This document shows positions 9,141 through 17,640 of a stretch of 64,000 bases of DNA, piece by piece (the first letter of the stretch is position 1; the number at the start of each line of letters is the position of its first letter). The translations under genes and the position numbers were made by a program. The notes under the pieces are model-generated. The model worked only from the letters and a program-made list of their open reading frames with translations. It had not been told where the DNA came from and did no database searches. This DNA comes from Weeksella massiliensis (GTDB lineage Bacteria > Bacteroidota > Bacteroidia > Flavobacteriales > Weeksellaceae), in assembly GCA_000751595.1 (NCBI GenBank), contig CCMH01000005.1:62001-126000 (forward strand). The letters run 5' to 3'.

Positions 9141-9194
9141 AAAACTACACCTCGTTTTAATAAATGTTATAAAAGGTGTAGTAAACTACACCTC
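9141..9194. repeat. Repeated ACTACACCT sites, possible integrase arm sites (left)
   Basis: AAAACTACACCTC at 9141-9153 and AAACTACACCTC at 9183-9194 are direct repeats, with the inverted form AGGTGTAGT at 9174-9182 between them. A third direct copy, AAAACTACACCT, lies at 26006-26017 near the right end. Short repeats near both ends of an element, beside the integrase gene, are typical arm-type binding sites of tyrosine recombinases; this function is inferred. Confidence 0.55.
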
Positions 9195-9207
9195 AAATCC
9201 GTTAAAT

Positions 9208-9303
9208 ATGAAAATAAGTTTAAAACAAAAGAAATTAAAGTCTAATAAAATTAGTCTTTACCTTGAATATTATAAAGGGTCATATAAAGATGAAAATGTG
9301 TAA
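9208..9303 (+). pseudogene. Tyrosine integrase N-terminus, truncated by an IS element
   Basis: The frame from ATG 9208 encodes MKISLKQKKLKSNK then ISLYLEYYKGSYKDEN. This is the typical start of Bacteroidota tyrosine recombinases, whose N-terminal arm-binding domain begins with a KxSLxxKKLKxGxISLYL-like pattern. The frame is then broken by the terminal repeat of the IS at 9297, and the stop is supplied by the IS. No other part of an integrase (no R..HxxR..Y region) is seen downstream of the IS, so the rest is deleted. Its place directly inside the attL site supports the assignment. The island should no longer be able to move by itself. Confidence 0.7.
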
Positions 9304-9367
9304 ATCCCCGAAAAACTCCGACAGTTTAAAATATTATAAAATTTATAAATTTAAACTGTTATTAGAG

Positions 9368-9634
9368 ATGAAAAAGTCAAGATTTACAGAAACATAAATC
9401 AGCCAAGTACTCAAGGAGCATGAAGCTGGAAAAAAGGCATCCGATATATGCCGAGAATTATCCATCAGTCCAAATACCTTTTATTTCTGGAAGCGCAAAT
9501 ATGGTGGCATGGATCAAGAAATGTTGCCTCAATTCAAGGAATTGGAGCGAGAAAATGCCCGCTTGAAGAAGATGTATGCGGATTTGAGTTTGGATCATAG
9601 TATTTTAAAAGAGGACATCGAAAAAAAGCTTTAG
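9368..9634 (+). pseudogene. IS3-family OrfA with internal stop
   Basis: The frame begins MKKSRFTET and then meets TAA at 9395-9397, where family members have Gln (probably CAA to TAA). It continues ISQVLKEHEAGKKASDICRE with a helix-turn-helix (ELSISPNTFYFWKRKYGGM) and a leucine-zipper-like end. The frame stops at 9632-9634 just after the slippery A7G run used for -1 frameshifting into orfB. Confidence 0.85.
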
Positions 9635-10452
9635 GGCTCTGTCAGAAAAGAGAATTGGCAGAAGAGTTAAAAGATCACAAACAAATCAGTACTACCAGAG
9701 CATGTCGCATCATCGGATTGGAACGTTCGGGATATTATTATCAAAGCATCAAGGACGATACAGAAGTAGAGCGTCGATTGCTTTATTATGCCGAAAAACT
9801 TCCGTCAAGAGGTTATCCGTAATACAGCAAACGCATCAGAAAGGAAGGTTATGGGTGGAACCATAAACGTATTGAGAGGATTTACCGTAAATTAGGACTA
9901 AACAAACGCAGAAGGAAAGTCAAACGTCGCATCCCCAATCCGGACAAAGAATACTTATTGCAGCCGATTGTACTCAATATTACCTGGAGTATGGATTTTA
10001 TGAGTGATGTGTTGGAGAACGGAAGAAAGATTCGGATACTGAACGTGATAGACGATTACAACCGGGAGGCATTAATGTGCGAAATAGACTATAATTTTCC
10101 TTCAGAGAAAGTAGTTAAACTCGTGCAAAAGCTCATTGAGTGGTATGGAAAACCAACCAACATCCGTACGGACAACGGCACGGAGTTCATCGCAAAAGCT
10201 TTTGAGGGCTTTTGCTCCAACTCCTCGATCCGACATATCCGAATACAAAAAGGAAAACCCATGCAGAACGGATTTTGTGAACGGTTCAATAAAACATTTA
10301 GAGAAGATGTGCTAGATGCTTACCTATTTGAAAATATAGAACAGGCAAGAACCATCGCCCAAGACTGGATGGAGGATTACAATCATAATCACCCACATTC
10401 AAGTTTAGGAGATTGTTCACCGATCGAATTTAAATTAAAAAGAAGTGCGTAA
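9622..10452 (+). pseudogene. IS3-family OrfB transposase (DDE) with internal stop
   Basis: Read in the -1 frame from the slippery site, the product is KKALGLCQKRELAEEL and so on, with HTH_21 and rve integrase-core regions. A TAA interrupts it at about 9820-9822 (after RGYP, probably GAA to TAA). After that the catalytic residues are intact: D in WSMDFMSD, D in IRTDNGTEF and E in NGFCERFN. An isolated 164-residue frame (9958-10452) carries the DDE core but lacks the N-terminal DNA-binding part, so it is not expected to be an active transposase. Confidence 0.88.
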
Positions 10453-10585
10453 TTTATTTAGTTTTGAATTGTTGGAAAAACGTGGGATTTACACAATCTC
10501 TTTAGATTAAATCGTACTTCAATTTTCTTTTCTCCAGCTTCTATCCTATTCTATCTCTTTGTTATACATTTATTATCCAAACGAC

Positions 10586-10615
10586 TTGTTTTGACGTTAT
10601 GAATATTTATGTTTG
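10586..10615 (+). promoter_or_regulatory. Promoter of the hsdM-hsdS operon (system 1)
   Basis: TTG at 10586-10588, 19 bases, then TATGTTTG at 10608-10615. This is an exact fit to the Bacteroidota TTG-N19-TAnnTTTG promoter. Transcription would start near 10622, leaving a leader of about 100 bases before the ATG at 10722. The rest of the 10496-10721 gap shows no gene. Confidence 0.7.
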
Positions 10616-10721
10616 TTATTATCATTACAAATAGGTTTAATAGGAAATAATTATCTTTTGTTATGATTTTATTAGCAGTAAAACGATTAGTATATTTACA
10701 ACTTAAGTACAGAATAACAAT

Positions 10722-12281
10722 ATGGCTAAAAAAGTACAAACTAAAAGTACAGAAGAAATCCTTTGGGATGCAGCAAATAAATTACGTGGTTCGATCGAAC
10801 CATCCGAATATAAACACGTGGTATTGAGTTTAATCTTCTTGAAATTTGCAAGTGATAAATTCATCAAACGAAGAGAAGAATTGATTGCAGAAGGTAAAGA
10901 AGCCTTCTTAGAAATACCCGAATTTTATCAGGCAGAAAATGTATTCTATTTACCTGAAGAATCGCGTTGGGAGTATATTATCGAAAATGCCAAACAAGAA
11001 GATATTACCCTAAAAGTAGATACCGCACTTAAAACCATAGAACGTACCAATAAATCCTTAGAAGGTGCGTTACCTGACAACTATTTCTCACGCTTAGGAT
11101 TAGATCAATCTAAGTTTTCGGCTTTGTTGGATACCATCAACAATATCGATACGCTTCGTGATGAATCTCAAGATATTGTAGGGCGTGTGTACGAATATTT
11201 CTTGAGCAAGTTTGCTATTGCCGAAGGAAAAGGGAAAGGAGAATTCTATACCCCAAAGTCGATTGTAAATCTGATTGCCGAAATGATAGAACCGTACAAA
11301 GGGAAAATCTATGACCCTTCTTGTGGTTCGGGTGGTATGTTTGTGCAATCGTTGAAGTTTATTGAAAAGCATCAAGGTAATAAAAAAGACATTTCGATTT
11401 ACGGACAAGAGTTGACCAATACCACGTTTAAGTTGGCGAAGATGAATTTGGCGATACGTGGAATTTCTGCCAATTTAGGAAACAAAGCAGCCGATACATT
11501 TCACGATGACCAGCACAAGGAATTGAAAGCCGATTACATCATGGCAAATCCTCCGTTTAACTTAAAAGATTGGCGTGCCGAAAACGAATTAACCGACGAT
11601 CCACGTTGGACAGGTTACGAAGTCCCTCCAAAATCCAATGCCAATTATGCGTGGATTTTGAACATGATTTCGAAACTTTCGCAAAACGGTGTCGCTGGTT
11701 TTATCTTAGCCAATGGCGCTCTTTCGGGTGGTGGTGAAGAATACAAAATCCGTAAACAAATTATAGAAAACGACTTGGTAGAAGCGATTGTGATTCTTCC
11801 ACAAAATATGTTTTATTCTACAACTATTAGTGTTTCTCTATGGATTATCAATCGTAATAAAAAAGAACGCACTGTTGAGGTAAACGATGGGGTTAAAAAC
11901 TATCGCAACCGCGAAGGAGAAGTGTTGTTTATGGACTTACGCCAAAAGGGTGAACCGTTTGAAAAGAAATTCATTCAGTTTTCTGAGCAATCAATAAATG
12001 ATATTGCATTAACCTATCATAATTGGCAACAGAAAGAGGTGGAAACTACTTATACGAACGAACCCGAATATTGTTACAGTGCAACCTTAGAAGAAATCCG
12101 TAAAAAAGATTATTCGTTGGTACCAAGCAAATACATTGAGTTTGTAAACCGTGACGAAAACATCGATTACGATACCCAAATGCAAGCGTTGCAAACCGAA
12201 TTGAAAGAGTTGTTTCAGCAAGAAGAAGCCTTGAAACAAGAAGTAGCAAACGTATTTAAATCGTTGGGATATGAGTTATAG
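10722..12281 (+). CDS. hsdM: Type I restriction-modification DNA methyltransferase subunit HsdM (system 1)
   Basis: The 519-residue length is usual for HsdM. The N-terminal helical HsdM_N domain contains LRGSIEPSEYKHVVLSLIFLKF. The N6-adenine methyltransferase domain has FYTPKSIV before motif I (DPSCGSGGMF, about 196-206) and the catalytic motif IV NPPF (about 275). It transfers methyl from S-adenosylmethionine to adenine at sites chosen by HsdS. The 3' end overlaps the hsdS start by 11 bp, implying translational coupling. Confidence 0.97.
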   Translation: MAKKVQTKSTEEILWDAANKLRGSIEPSEYKHVVLSLIFLKFASDKFIKRREELIAEGKEAFLEIPEFYQAENVFYLPEESRWEYIIENAKQEDITLKVDTALKTIERTNKSLEGALPDNYFSRLGLDQSKFSALLDTINNIDTLRDESQDIVGRVYEYFLSKFAIAEGKGKGEFYTPKSIVNLIAEMIEPYKGKIYDPSCGSGGMFVQSLKFIEKHQGNKKDISIYGQELTNTTFKLAKMNLAIRGISANLGNKAADTFHDDQHKELKADYIMANPPFNLKDWRAENELTDDPRWTGYEVPPKSNANYAWILNMISKLSQNGVAGFILANGALSGGGEEYKIRKQIIENDLVEAIVILPQNMFYSTTISVSLWIINRNKKERTVEVNDGVKNYRNREGEVLFMDLRQKGEPFEKKFIQFSEQSINDIALTYHNWQQKEVETTYTNEPEYCYSATLEEIRKKDYSLVPSKYIEFVNRDENIDYDTQMQALQTELKELFQQEEALKQEVANVFKSLGYEL

Positions 12282-13503
12282 AAAACTTAGTGAACTTGTA
12301 CATTTAGTTGATATTAAAAATACAGATTGCAAAGTAACTAGAGTCATTGGCGTAAGTATTACTAAAAACTTTATTCCTTCTGTAGCCAATCTAAACGGTG
12401 TTGATTTAACTAAATATAATTTAATTAAGAAAAATCAGTTTGCTTGTAAGTTAATGAGTGTAGGTCGTGACCTACAATTACCAATTGATTTATATAAGGA
12501 AGATGATTTAGCATTAATATCATCAGCTTATTATGTTTTTGAAGTAAAAGATGAAAATGAGATTCTACCAGACTATCTGAATATGTGGTTTAGACGGAAA
12601 GAAACCGATAGATGGGTAGGATATATTAGTGGTGGAGATGTACGTGGTGGTATTTCTTGGGATATGTTTTTAGAAATGGATGTAAATGTTCCATCCATCG
12701 AAAAACAACGCGAAATTGTCGCCCAATACCACGCTGTAGAAAACAAAGTAAAAGTCAACGAACAAATCTGCGAGAAGCTGGAAGCTACTGCTAAGACTTT
12801 ATACAAGCAATGGTTTGTAGATTTTGAATTTCCGAACGAAGAAGGACAACCATACAAATATTCTGGCGGTGCCATGGTGTACAACCAAGAATTAGAAAAG
12901 GAAATTCCTGAGGGTTGGGAGGTGAAGAGTTTGGGAGATTTTATAGAAATTACGAATGGGTATGCATTTACAAGTGACGATTTTACTGGTTTTAAAGCTT
13001 TACCTGTTTTGAAAATTTCAAATGTAAATGACTTTAAAGTTGATGTAGTTAATGTTCAGTATGCAGAGATTCATAAAAAGATTACTAAATATCAAATCAA
13101 TTATGGAGATATTTTAATAACCTTAACAGGTAGTCATAAAACACAAATAAACTCAGCAGTAGGAAAAGTGGCAATATATAATTATCCTTTTCCATCTTTA
13201 TTAAATCAACGACTTAGTAAAATAAACTCAAATTATCAGTCAGTTATTTACGAATTGGTAAGAGATAAAGGATTTCGTGAATATTTAATGAATGGAGCTA
13301 CTGGAAGTGCTAATCAAGCAAATATTTCGCCTGATTTAATCAAGTCTTATAAAGTTGTTTATCCTAACAAAAATAAGTTAGAGATATTAAATACAAAATT
13401 TAAAGATATTAGAACATTTATTTTAATTAAATCATTGACAAACCAAAAACTGACTCAACTTCAATCGTTATTGCTAAGTCGTTTGGCAACGTTGGAGGGG
13501 TAA
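12271..13503 (+). CDS. hsdS: Type I restriction-modification specificity subunit HsdS (system 1)
   Basis: The 410-residue protein has two target-recognition domains separated by a central conserved helix (IEKQREIVAQYHAVENKVKVNE, then LYKQWFVDFEFP) and a C-terminal helix (NQKLTQLQSLLLSRLATLEG). It sets the split recognition sequence of the HsdM/HsdR complex. The first domain begins directly at the N-terminus (YRKLSELVHLVDIKN) without the usual leader helix. Base composition is more AT-rich in the recognition domains than in hsdM, as is common. Confidence 0.93.
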   Translation: MSYRKLSELVHLVDIKNTDCKVTRVIGVSITKNFIPSVANLNGVDLTKYNLIKKNQFACKLMSVGRDLQLPIDLYKEDDLALISSAYYVFEVKDENEILPDYLNMWFRRKETDRWVGYISGGDVRGGISWDMFLEMDVNVPSIEKQREIVAQYHAVENKVKVNEQICEKLEATAKTLYKQWFVDFEFPNEEGQPYKYSGGAMVYNQELEKEIPEGWEVKSLGDFIEITNGYAFTSDDFTGFKALPVLKISNVNDFKVDVVNVQYAEIHKKITKYQINYGDILITLTGSHKTQINSAVGKVAIYNYPFPSLLNQRLSKINSNYQSVIYELVRDKGFREYLMNGATGSANQANISPDLIKSYKVVYPNKNKLEILNTKFKDIRTFILIKSLTNQKLTQLQSLLLSRLATLEG

Positions 13504-13549
13504 AGTAAAATAAACTATTAATAACCAAAGGAAATACTATAATTAAATT

Positions 13550-15604
13550 ATGCAAAACTCGAAATTACTATCTTCTGCTGCTCTTTTTAGTGAGCTTTAT
13601 AATAACTCTAAAGAAGATATTTTTGAAATAATCGGGGAGTTTATTGTGGGGGTTTGTATTCACAATTCTAAATTTAATTTCACAGTTACAGAATTAAAAC
13701 TGTTAATGGAAACCAACTACGGTTTTGATCTACCAGAAGCCGTCTTAAAAACAGTTTTAAACAATAGACTTTCAAAAAGACTTACCAGACAAGGGATAAA
13801 TTATTTTTTTGACTCAACAAATATTAGTCAAGAAGAAAAATTAAAATACAATTTTGATAATATTACTAGTGAACAAGATGAACTGTTTGATAATTTAATT
13901 CTATTCATTGAGGATAAAAAACAAAATAAATTAGATAGTGTAGAAATTAGAAAGGTTGAATCTAATTTTTATGAATTTTTATTAGATAATGGATTTTCAG
14001 AAACCTATTCGAATTATATAAGTGCTTTTATAATAGCAAATGAAGGTAATACAAGATTTCAAAATATATTAGAAAACATTAAAGAAGGTTTAATTCTTTA
14101 TGAAGGAATAAAATATTCACCTGACTTGAACGAATTAGGTGTATGGAAAAATAAATTAACAATTTATTTGGGTACTGAATATTTGTTTAACTCTCAAGGC
14201 TTAAATGGTGAGTTATTTAATCAAATTTTCAATGACTTTTTTAATTTGGTTCGAGAGATTAATTCTAAAAATAATAGTTCTGGAAAAATTATTGAATTAA
14301 AATATTTTTCAGAAACAAAAGAAGAAATTAATAAATTTTTCTCTACTGCTGAGTATATTAAATCGGGTAAGTTTAGCTTACGAGTTAGTAAACCAGCAAT
14401 GGTAAATATTGTTTCTAATGCTAAGGATGTTTCTGATATAGCATTAAGAAAAGCTTTATTTTTTCAAAATTTATCGAACTTAGGAATTCATGAGGATTCA
14501 TATGAATGCAATATTGACGATCTAAAATTATATAATTTAGAAGATCAACAAATTCTACAAGATTTAGAAAAATTAAGTATTGAAAATAATAGAGATTTTA
14601 AAGAGGATGATACTCGACTATTAATTAATATTTTCACTAAGATTAATTGCTTACGTAAAGGTAATTCAAATAATAGCTTTGAAAAATGTAGATATTTATA
14701 TTTGTCTGAAAATTCATTAGCTAGATTTTTAGGACATAATGAATTATTAAAAGTTAAGGAAGGTGATTTTACTTATTGTAAAGAAATGGACTTTTTAACT
14801 ACTAAATTTTGGTTTTATTTGAATAAAGGTTTTGGAGGTAAAAGTATTGAAATGCCTAAATCATTAGCATTAATTAATAAAGCCAAAATTATTATATCAT
14901 CTCATTTACAAAATTCAGTTTCTGAAAAATATGATGAATTCACACGAAAAGTTAAGAATAAGGAATTATCAGAAGAACAAATAAAGTTAATAAATCTTGA
15001 GTTAAAATCTAAAATTGCTAACCCAGAAAAAATAGCAGTTGACATAATTGATACTTCTTTAGAATTTTTGGAAAACGAAAATTACTTAGAAAAAGCATAT
15101 GATGAAATGATTTTAAAAGATCTAAAATTAAAAGAGCAAGAAGCAAAAATTTTAGCTTTTGAAGAGAAAGAACGTAAAGAATTAGAAGAAAAGGCACGTA
15201 AAGAACAAGAAGAACAAGAGCGTACCGAAAAATTAGCTTTAGATAAAAGAAAACATGATTGGGCTATACAGGAATTTGCAAAAGAGAGAAAAGAAAATAT
15301 TGATTATATAATATATTTTTCTAAATCACTAATTCCAGAATTGATAATCATACTAATAACTGTTGTGGTATTTAGAATTGATTATATAATAAATCTACTT
15401 AAAGGTCTATCTTTTAATACAACAACGGTATTTTGGATTTGTATAGTTTGTTTAATACTAATTGCTCAATTTATCAAAAGTAACTTTATTGATAAAGATA
15501 AAGTGAAAAAAGGATGGGAAATATTAAAAAGATTGAGATATTATTTATCTGAAAATTACAAAAATGAACGGTTAGATCATTTTGAAAACAATTATAAAGA
15601 TTAA
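13550..15604 (+). CDS. Unknown membrane-anchored protein inside the restriction operon
   Basis: I do not recognise this 684-residue protein. Residues 1-110 look like a small winged-helix-like helical domain (FTVTELKLLMETNYGF, LPEAVLKTVLNN). A large helical region follows to about 510. Residues about 520-585 are a highly charged Lys/Glu coiled coil, followed by two membrane segments (about 597-620 and 632-655) and a short basic tail. The gene lies between hsdS and the DUF6088/Fic pair in the same direction, 46 bp after hsdS, so it is probably co-transcribed with the modification genes. The layout suggests a membrane-tethered accessory of the defence locus, but no enzyme motif was seen. Base composition is very AT-rich. 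Confidence 0.75.
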   Translation: MQNSKLLSSAALFSELYNNSKEDIFEIIGEFIVGVCIHNSKFNFTVTELKLLMETNYGFDLPEAVLKTVLNNRLSKRLTRQGINYFFDSTNISQEEKLKYNFDNITSEQDELFDNLILFIEDKKQNKLDSVEIRKVESNFYEFLLDNGFSETYSNYISAFIIANEGNTRFQNILENIKEGLILYEGIKYSPDLNELGVWKNKLTIYLGTEYLFNSQGLNGELFNQIFNDFFNLVREINSKNNSSGKIIELKYFSETKEEINKFFSTAEYIKSGKFSLRVSKPAMVNIVSNAKDVSDIALRKALFFQNLSNLGIHEDSYECNIDDLKLYNLEDQQILQDLEKLSIENNRDFKEDDTRLLINIFTKINCLRKGNSNNSFEKCRYLYLSENSLARFLGHNELLKVKEGDFTYCKEMDFLTTKFWFYLNKGFGGKSIEMPKSLALINKAKIIISSHLQNSVSEKYDEFTRKVKNKELSEEQIKLINLELKSKIANPEKIAVDIIDTSLEFLENENYLEKAYDEMILKDLKLKEQEAKILAFEEKERKELEEKARKEQEEQERTEKLALDKRKHDWAIQEFAKERKENIDYIIYFSKSLIPELIIILITVVVFRIDYIINLLKGLSFNTTTVFWICIVCLILIAQFIKSNFIDKDKVKKGWEILKRLRYYLSENYKNERLDHFENNYKD

Positions 15605-15688
15605 ATTTTATTTATTAAAATAAATACACCGAATCACAATTAGTACAAGCTTTAATAAGTCATTCAAACGAACGAAAACAGAAATAAA

Positions 15689-15723
15689 TTTTGTAACAAA
15701 TTTTTACTAAATTTGTTACAAAA
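15689..15723. promoter_or_regulatory. Palindromic operator over the DUF6088/Fic promoter
   Basis: Perfect inverted repeat with 15-base arms, TTTTGTAACAAATTT (15689-15703) and its complement (15709-15723), five bases apart. The right arm contains TAAATTTG (15708-15715), a -7 box, so a bound repressor would block transcription of the gene at 15741. The half-sites TTGTAACA and TGTTACAA reappear in the array upstream of hsdR. Autoregulation by the DUF6088 protein is inferred from position. Confidence 0.7.
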
Positions 15724-15740
15724 TAAAAAGATAACACTAA

Positions 15741-16343
15741 GTGAAATCCTCTAAAAATCAAATAGAAACAAAGATTTTAAAATCATCATTAGGCGAAATA
15801 TTTTTCGCTGAAGATTTCTATACGTATGGTTCAGCTGGTAATATCCGTTTAACGCTTTTTCGTTTGGTGAATGAAGGCATATTAGAACGCTTGGCTCAAG
15901 GCATTTATCTAAAACCCAAAAGAGATCCGTTGTTAGGTACTCTTTATCCTACTACGGAAGAAATAGCCAAGCAAATAGCACAACGCGACAAAGCACGTAT
16001 TGCACCAACGGGTGTATTCGCTTTGTATTTGTTGGGGCTTACCACACAAGTTCCTCTAAAAGCGGTGTATCTGTCCGATGGTTCGCAACGAGAAATTAAA
16101 ATAGGAAACCGTACCATTCAATTTAAAAAAACGGTTCCTAAAAGTTTTGCCATAAAAGATGAATTGTTGCATTTGATCGTGCAAGCATTTAAAGAGGTGG
16201 GCCAAAATAAAGTAACCGAAGATTTTATAGAAAAAATAAAGCCTTCTGTAGTGCAGCTCGATTCTCAAGTGGTCCAAAAGCAAGTAAAATATGCACCGGT
16301 TTGGATTCAGAAAGTAATAAAAAATTTAATGAAACATGAGTAA
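15741..16343 (+). CDS. DUF6088 family protein, AbiEi-like antitoxin/regulator
   Basis: The 200-residue protein starts at GTG 15741, the first possible start after the operator. Residues 1-70 form an AbiEi-type winged-helix domain (FYTYGSAGNIRLTLFRLVNEGILERLAQGIYLKP). The rest matches the DUF6088/AbiEi C-terminal pattern (APTGVFALYLLGLTTQVPLKAVYLSDGSQREIKIGNR). AbiEi proteins are antitoxins that bind inverted repeats at their own promoter and usually precede an AbiEii nucleotidyltransferase. Here the next gene, overlapping by 8 bp, is instead a Fic AMP-transferase. A palindrome sits over its promoter. DNA binding to the hsdR array is my inference. Confidence 0.82.
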   Translation: MKSSKNQIETKILKSSLGEIFFAEDFYTYGSAGNIRLTLFRLVNEGILERLAQGIYLKPKRDPLLGTLYPTTEEIAKQIAQRDKARIAPTGVFALYLLGLTTQVPLKAVYLSDGSQREIKIGNRTIQFKKTVPKSFAIKDELLHLIVQAFKEVGQNKVTEDFIEKIKPSVVQLDSQVVQKQVKYAPVWIQKVIKNLMKHE

Positions 16344-17436
16344 CTATACTATTCCTACACTGCCATTAACAATTGATTTGGAAACTAAAAAAGTTTTCAA
16401 AATGGTGATTGCAGCCAATAAAGCACTTGCGGAATTAAATGGTGTATCAGAAACAATACCTAATGAACAGATTATATTAAACACGCTTTCGTTACAAGAA
16501 GCGAAAGATAGTTCGGCTATAGAAAATATTATCACTACCCATGATGAACTTTTTAGTAGTGATTCTTTAGCCAAACAATTTACAAGCGTGGCTGCTAAAG
16601 AGGTGTATAATTACTCTAGCTCTTTAAAGTTTGGATTTGAATTAGTTAGGAAAACGGGTTTGTTAACCTCTAATAATATAATTGAAATTCACTCTGTTTT
16701 AGAGGAAACTAGGACTGGATTTAGAAAAGTTCCTGGAACATCTCTTAAAAATGATCAAACCCAAGAAATAATATACACCCCTCCACAAAGTTTTCGAGAG
16801 ATTAACGAACACATGAATAATTTGGAAACATTTATTAATGATTCTGAATTATCCGATTTGGATCCTTTAGTAAAACTTGCTATCATTCATCATCAGTTTG
16901 AAAGTATTCATCCCTTTTACGATGGTAATGGAAGGACAGGAAGAATTATCAATATTTTGTATATGGTAAAGGAAAATCTACTCCATCTTCCTATATTATA
17001 TTTAAGTCGATATATTAATCAAAATAAGGCAGAATATTATCGTTTACTTCAACATACAAGAGATACTAATGAATGGGAAGATTGGATTCTTTTTATGCTT
17101 GACGCTATTGAAAAAACCTCTATCCAGACTATTCAGATTATTAAGGGAATAAAAGCATTGATGCAACAGTATAAAGAGAAAATCCGTTCCGAATTACCTA
17201 AGATTTATTCGCAAGACTTAATCAATAATTTATTTAAGCATCCTTATACTAAAATTGAATTTGTTGTAACTGATTTAAATGTATCAAGACAAACAGCTTC
17301 TAGATATTTAGAGCAATTAGTAGAACTAGATTTACTACATCTTCAAAGAATAGGAAAAGAAAATTTTTATATTAATGTAGCATTATACAAATTTCTAAAT
17401 GAAGCGACACAATTACATAAATTAAATGAGGATTAA
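16336..17436 (+). CDS. Fic family protein, likely AMP-transferase
   Basis: The 366-residue protein has a Fic_N region with an N-terminal inhibitory helix motif SSAIEN (class II Fic arrangement), then the Fic domain with the active-site motif HPFYDGNGRTGR, and a C-terminal winged helix (about 290-350, FVVTDLNVSRQTASRYLEQL). Fic enzymes attach AMP to hydroxyl groups of target proteins; the inhibitory Glu keeps it off until released. The ATG overlaps the DUF6088 stop, indicating coupled translation and possibly an antitoxin/toxin pair. The target is unknown. Confidence 0.93.
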   Translation: MSNYTIPTLPLTIDLETKKVFKMVIAANKALAELNGVSETIPNEQIILNTLSLQEAKDSSAIENIITTHDELFSSDSLAKQFTSVAAKEVYNYSSSLKFGFELVRKTGLLTSNNIIEIHSVLEETRTGFRKVPGTSLKNDQTQEIIYTPPQSFREINEHMNNLETFINDSELSDLDPLVKLAIIHHQFESIHPFYDGNGRTGRIINILYMVKENLLHLPILYLSRYINQNKAEYYRLLQHTRDTNEWEDWILFMLDAIEKTSIQTIQIIKGIKALMQQYKEKIRSELPKIYSQDLINNLFKHPYTKIEFVVTDLNVSRQTASRYLEQLVELDLLHLQRIGKENFYINVALYKFLNEATQLHKLNED

Positions 17437-17461
17437 TCACTTTATTTAGGTTGCTTTAAAA

Positions 17462-17612
17462 TTGCAACATGTTTTTTATTATGTTACAAAAAGTCAAAAA
17501 TTGTAACATGTTATTTTTTCATGTTACAAAAAGCAAAAAATTGTAACACGTTATTTTTTCATGTTACAAAAAGTCGAAAAATGTAACACGTTCTACTATT
17601 TCAATTACAAAA
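17462..17612. repeat. Four tandem ~40-bp palindromic units upstream of hsdR
   Basis: Units start at about 17462, 17501, 17541 and 17581 (period 39-40). Each contains an inverted repeat of TTGTAACATG and CATGTTACAA 12-14 bases apart, separated from the next by an A-rich stretch. Unit 1 has one change in the left half (TTGCAACA); unit 4 is the most decayed. The half-sites are the same as those of the operator at 15689-15723. The array fills most of the gap between fic and hsdR. It looks like a cooperative operator array, not a CRISPR, because there are no unique spacers. Confidence 0.85.
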
Positions 17613-17640
17613 GCAAAAAACACAACTTGAAAAAGTTATT

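Larger units (their letters stand above)
9297..10495 (+). mobile_element. IS3-family insertion sequence (IS407/IS51-like), inactive
   Basis: The element is about 1.2 kb with imperfect terminal inverted repeats: left TGTGTAAATCCC at 9297-9308 and its complement GGGATTTACACA at 10484-10495, with weaker matching further in (about 25 bp). It has two overlapping frames, orfA and orfB, in the -1 relation usual for IS3, with the slippery run AAAAAAAG at 9621-9628. Both frames hold premature TAA codons. No target-site duplication is seen (AAAA on the left, ATCT on the right), which fits an IS-mediated deletion that removed the rest of the integrase. Confidence 0.85.

Noticed and set aside
9958-10452. 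A free-standing 164-aa integrase-like protein
   Set aside because: It is the 3' part of the interrupted IS3 orfB; the DNA-binding half is upstream of a stop.
10551-10739. 62-residue minus-strand frame before hsdM
   Set aside because: It covers the hsdM promoter and start and is just AT-rich intergenic sequence.
17462-17612. CRISPR array
   Set aside because: The 40-bp units run directly into each other without unique spacers, each is a palindrome, and no cas genes are near.
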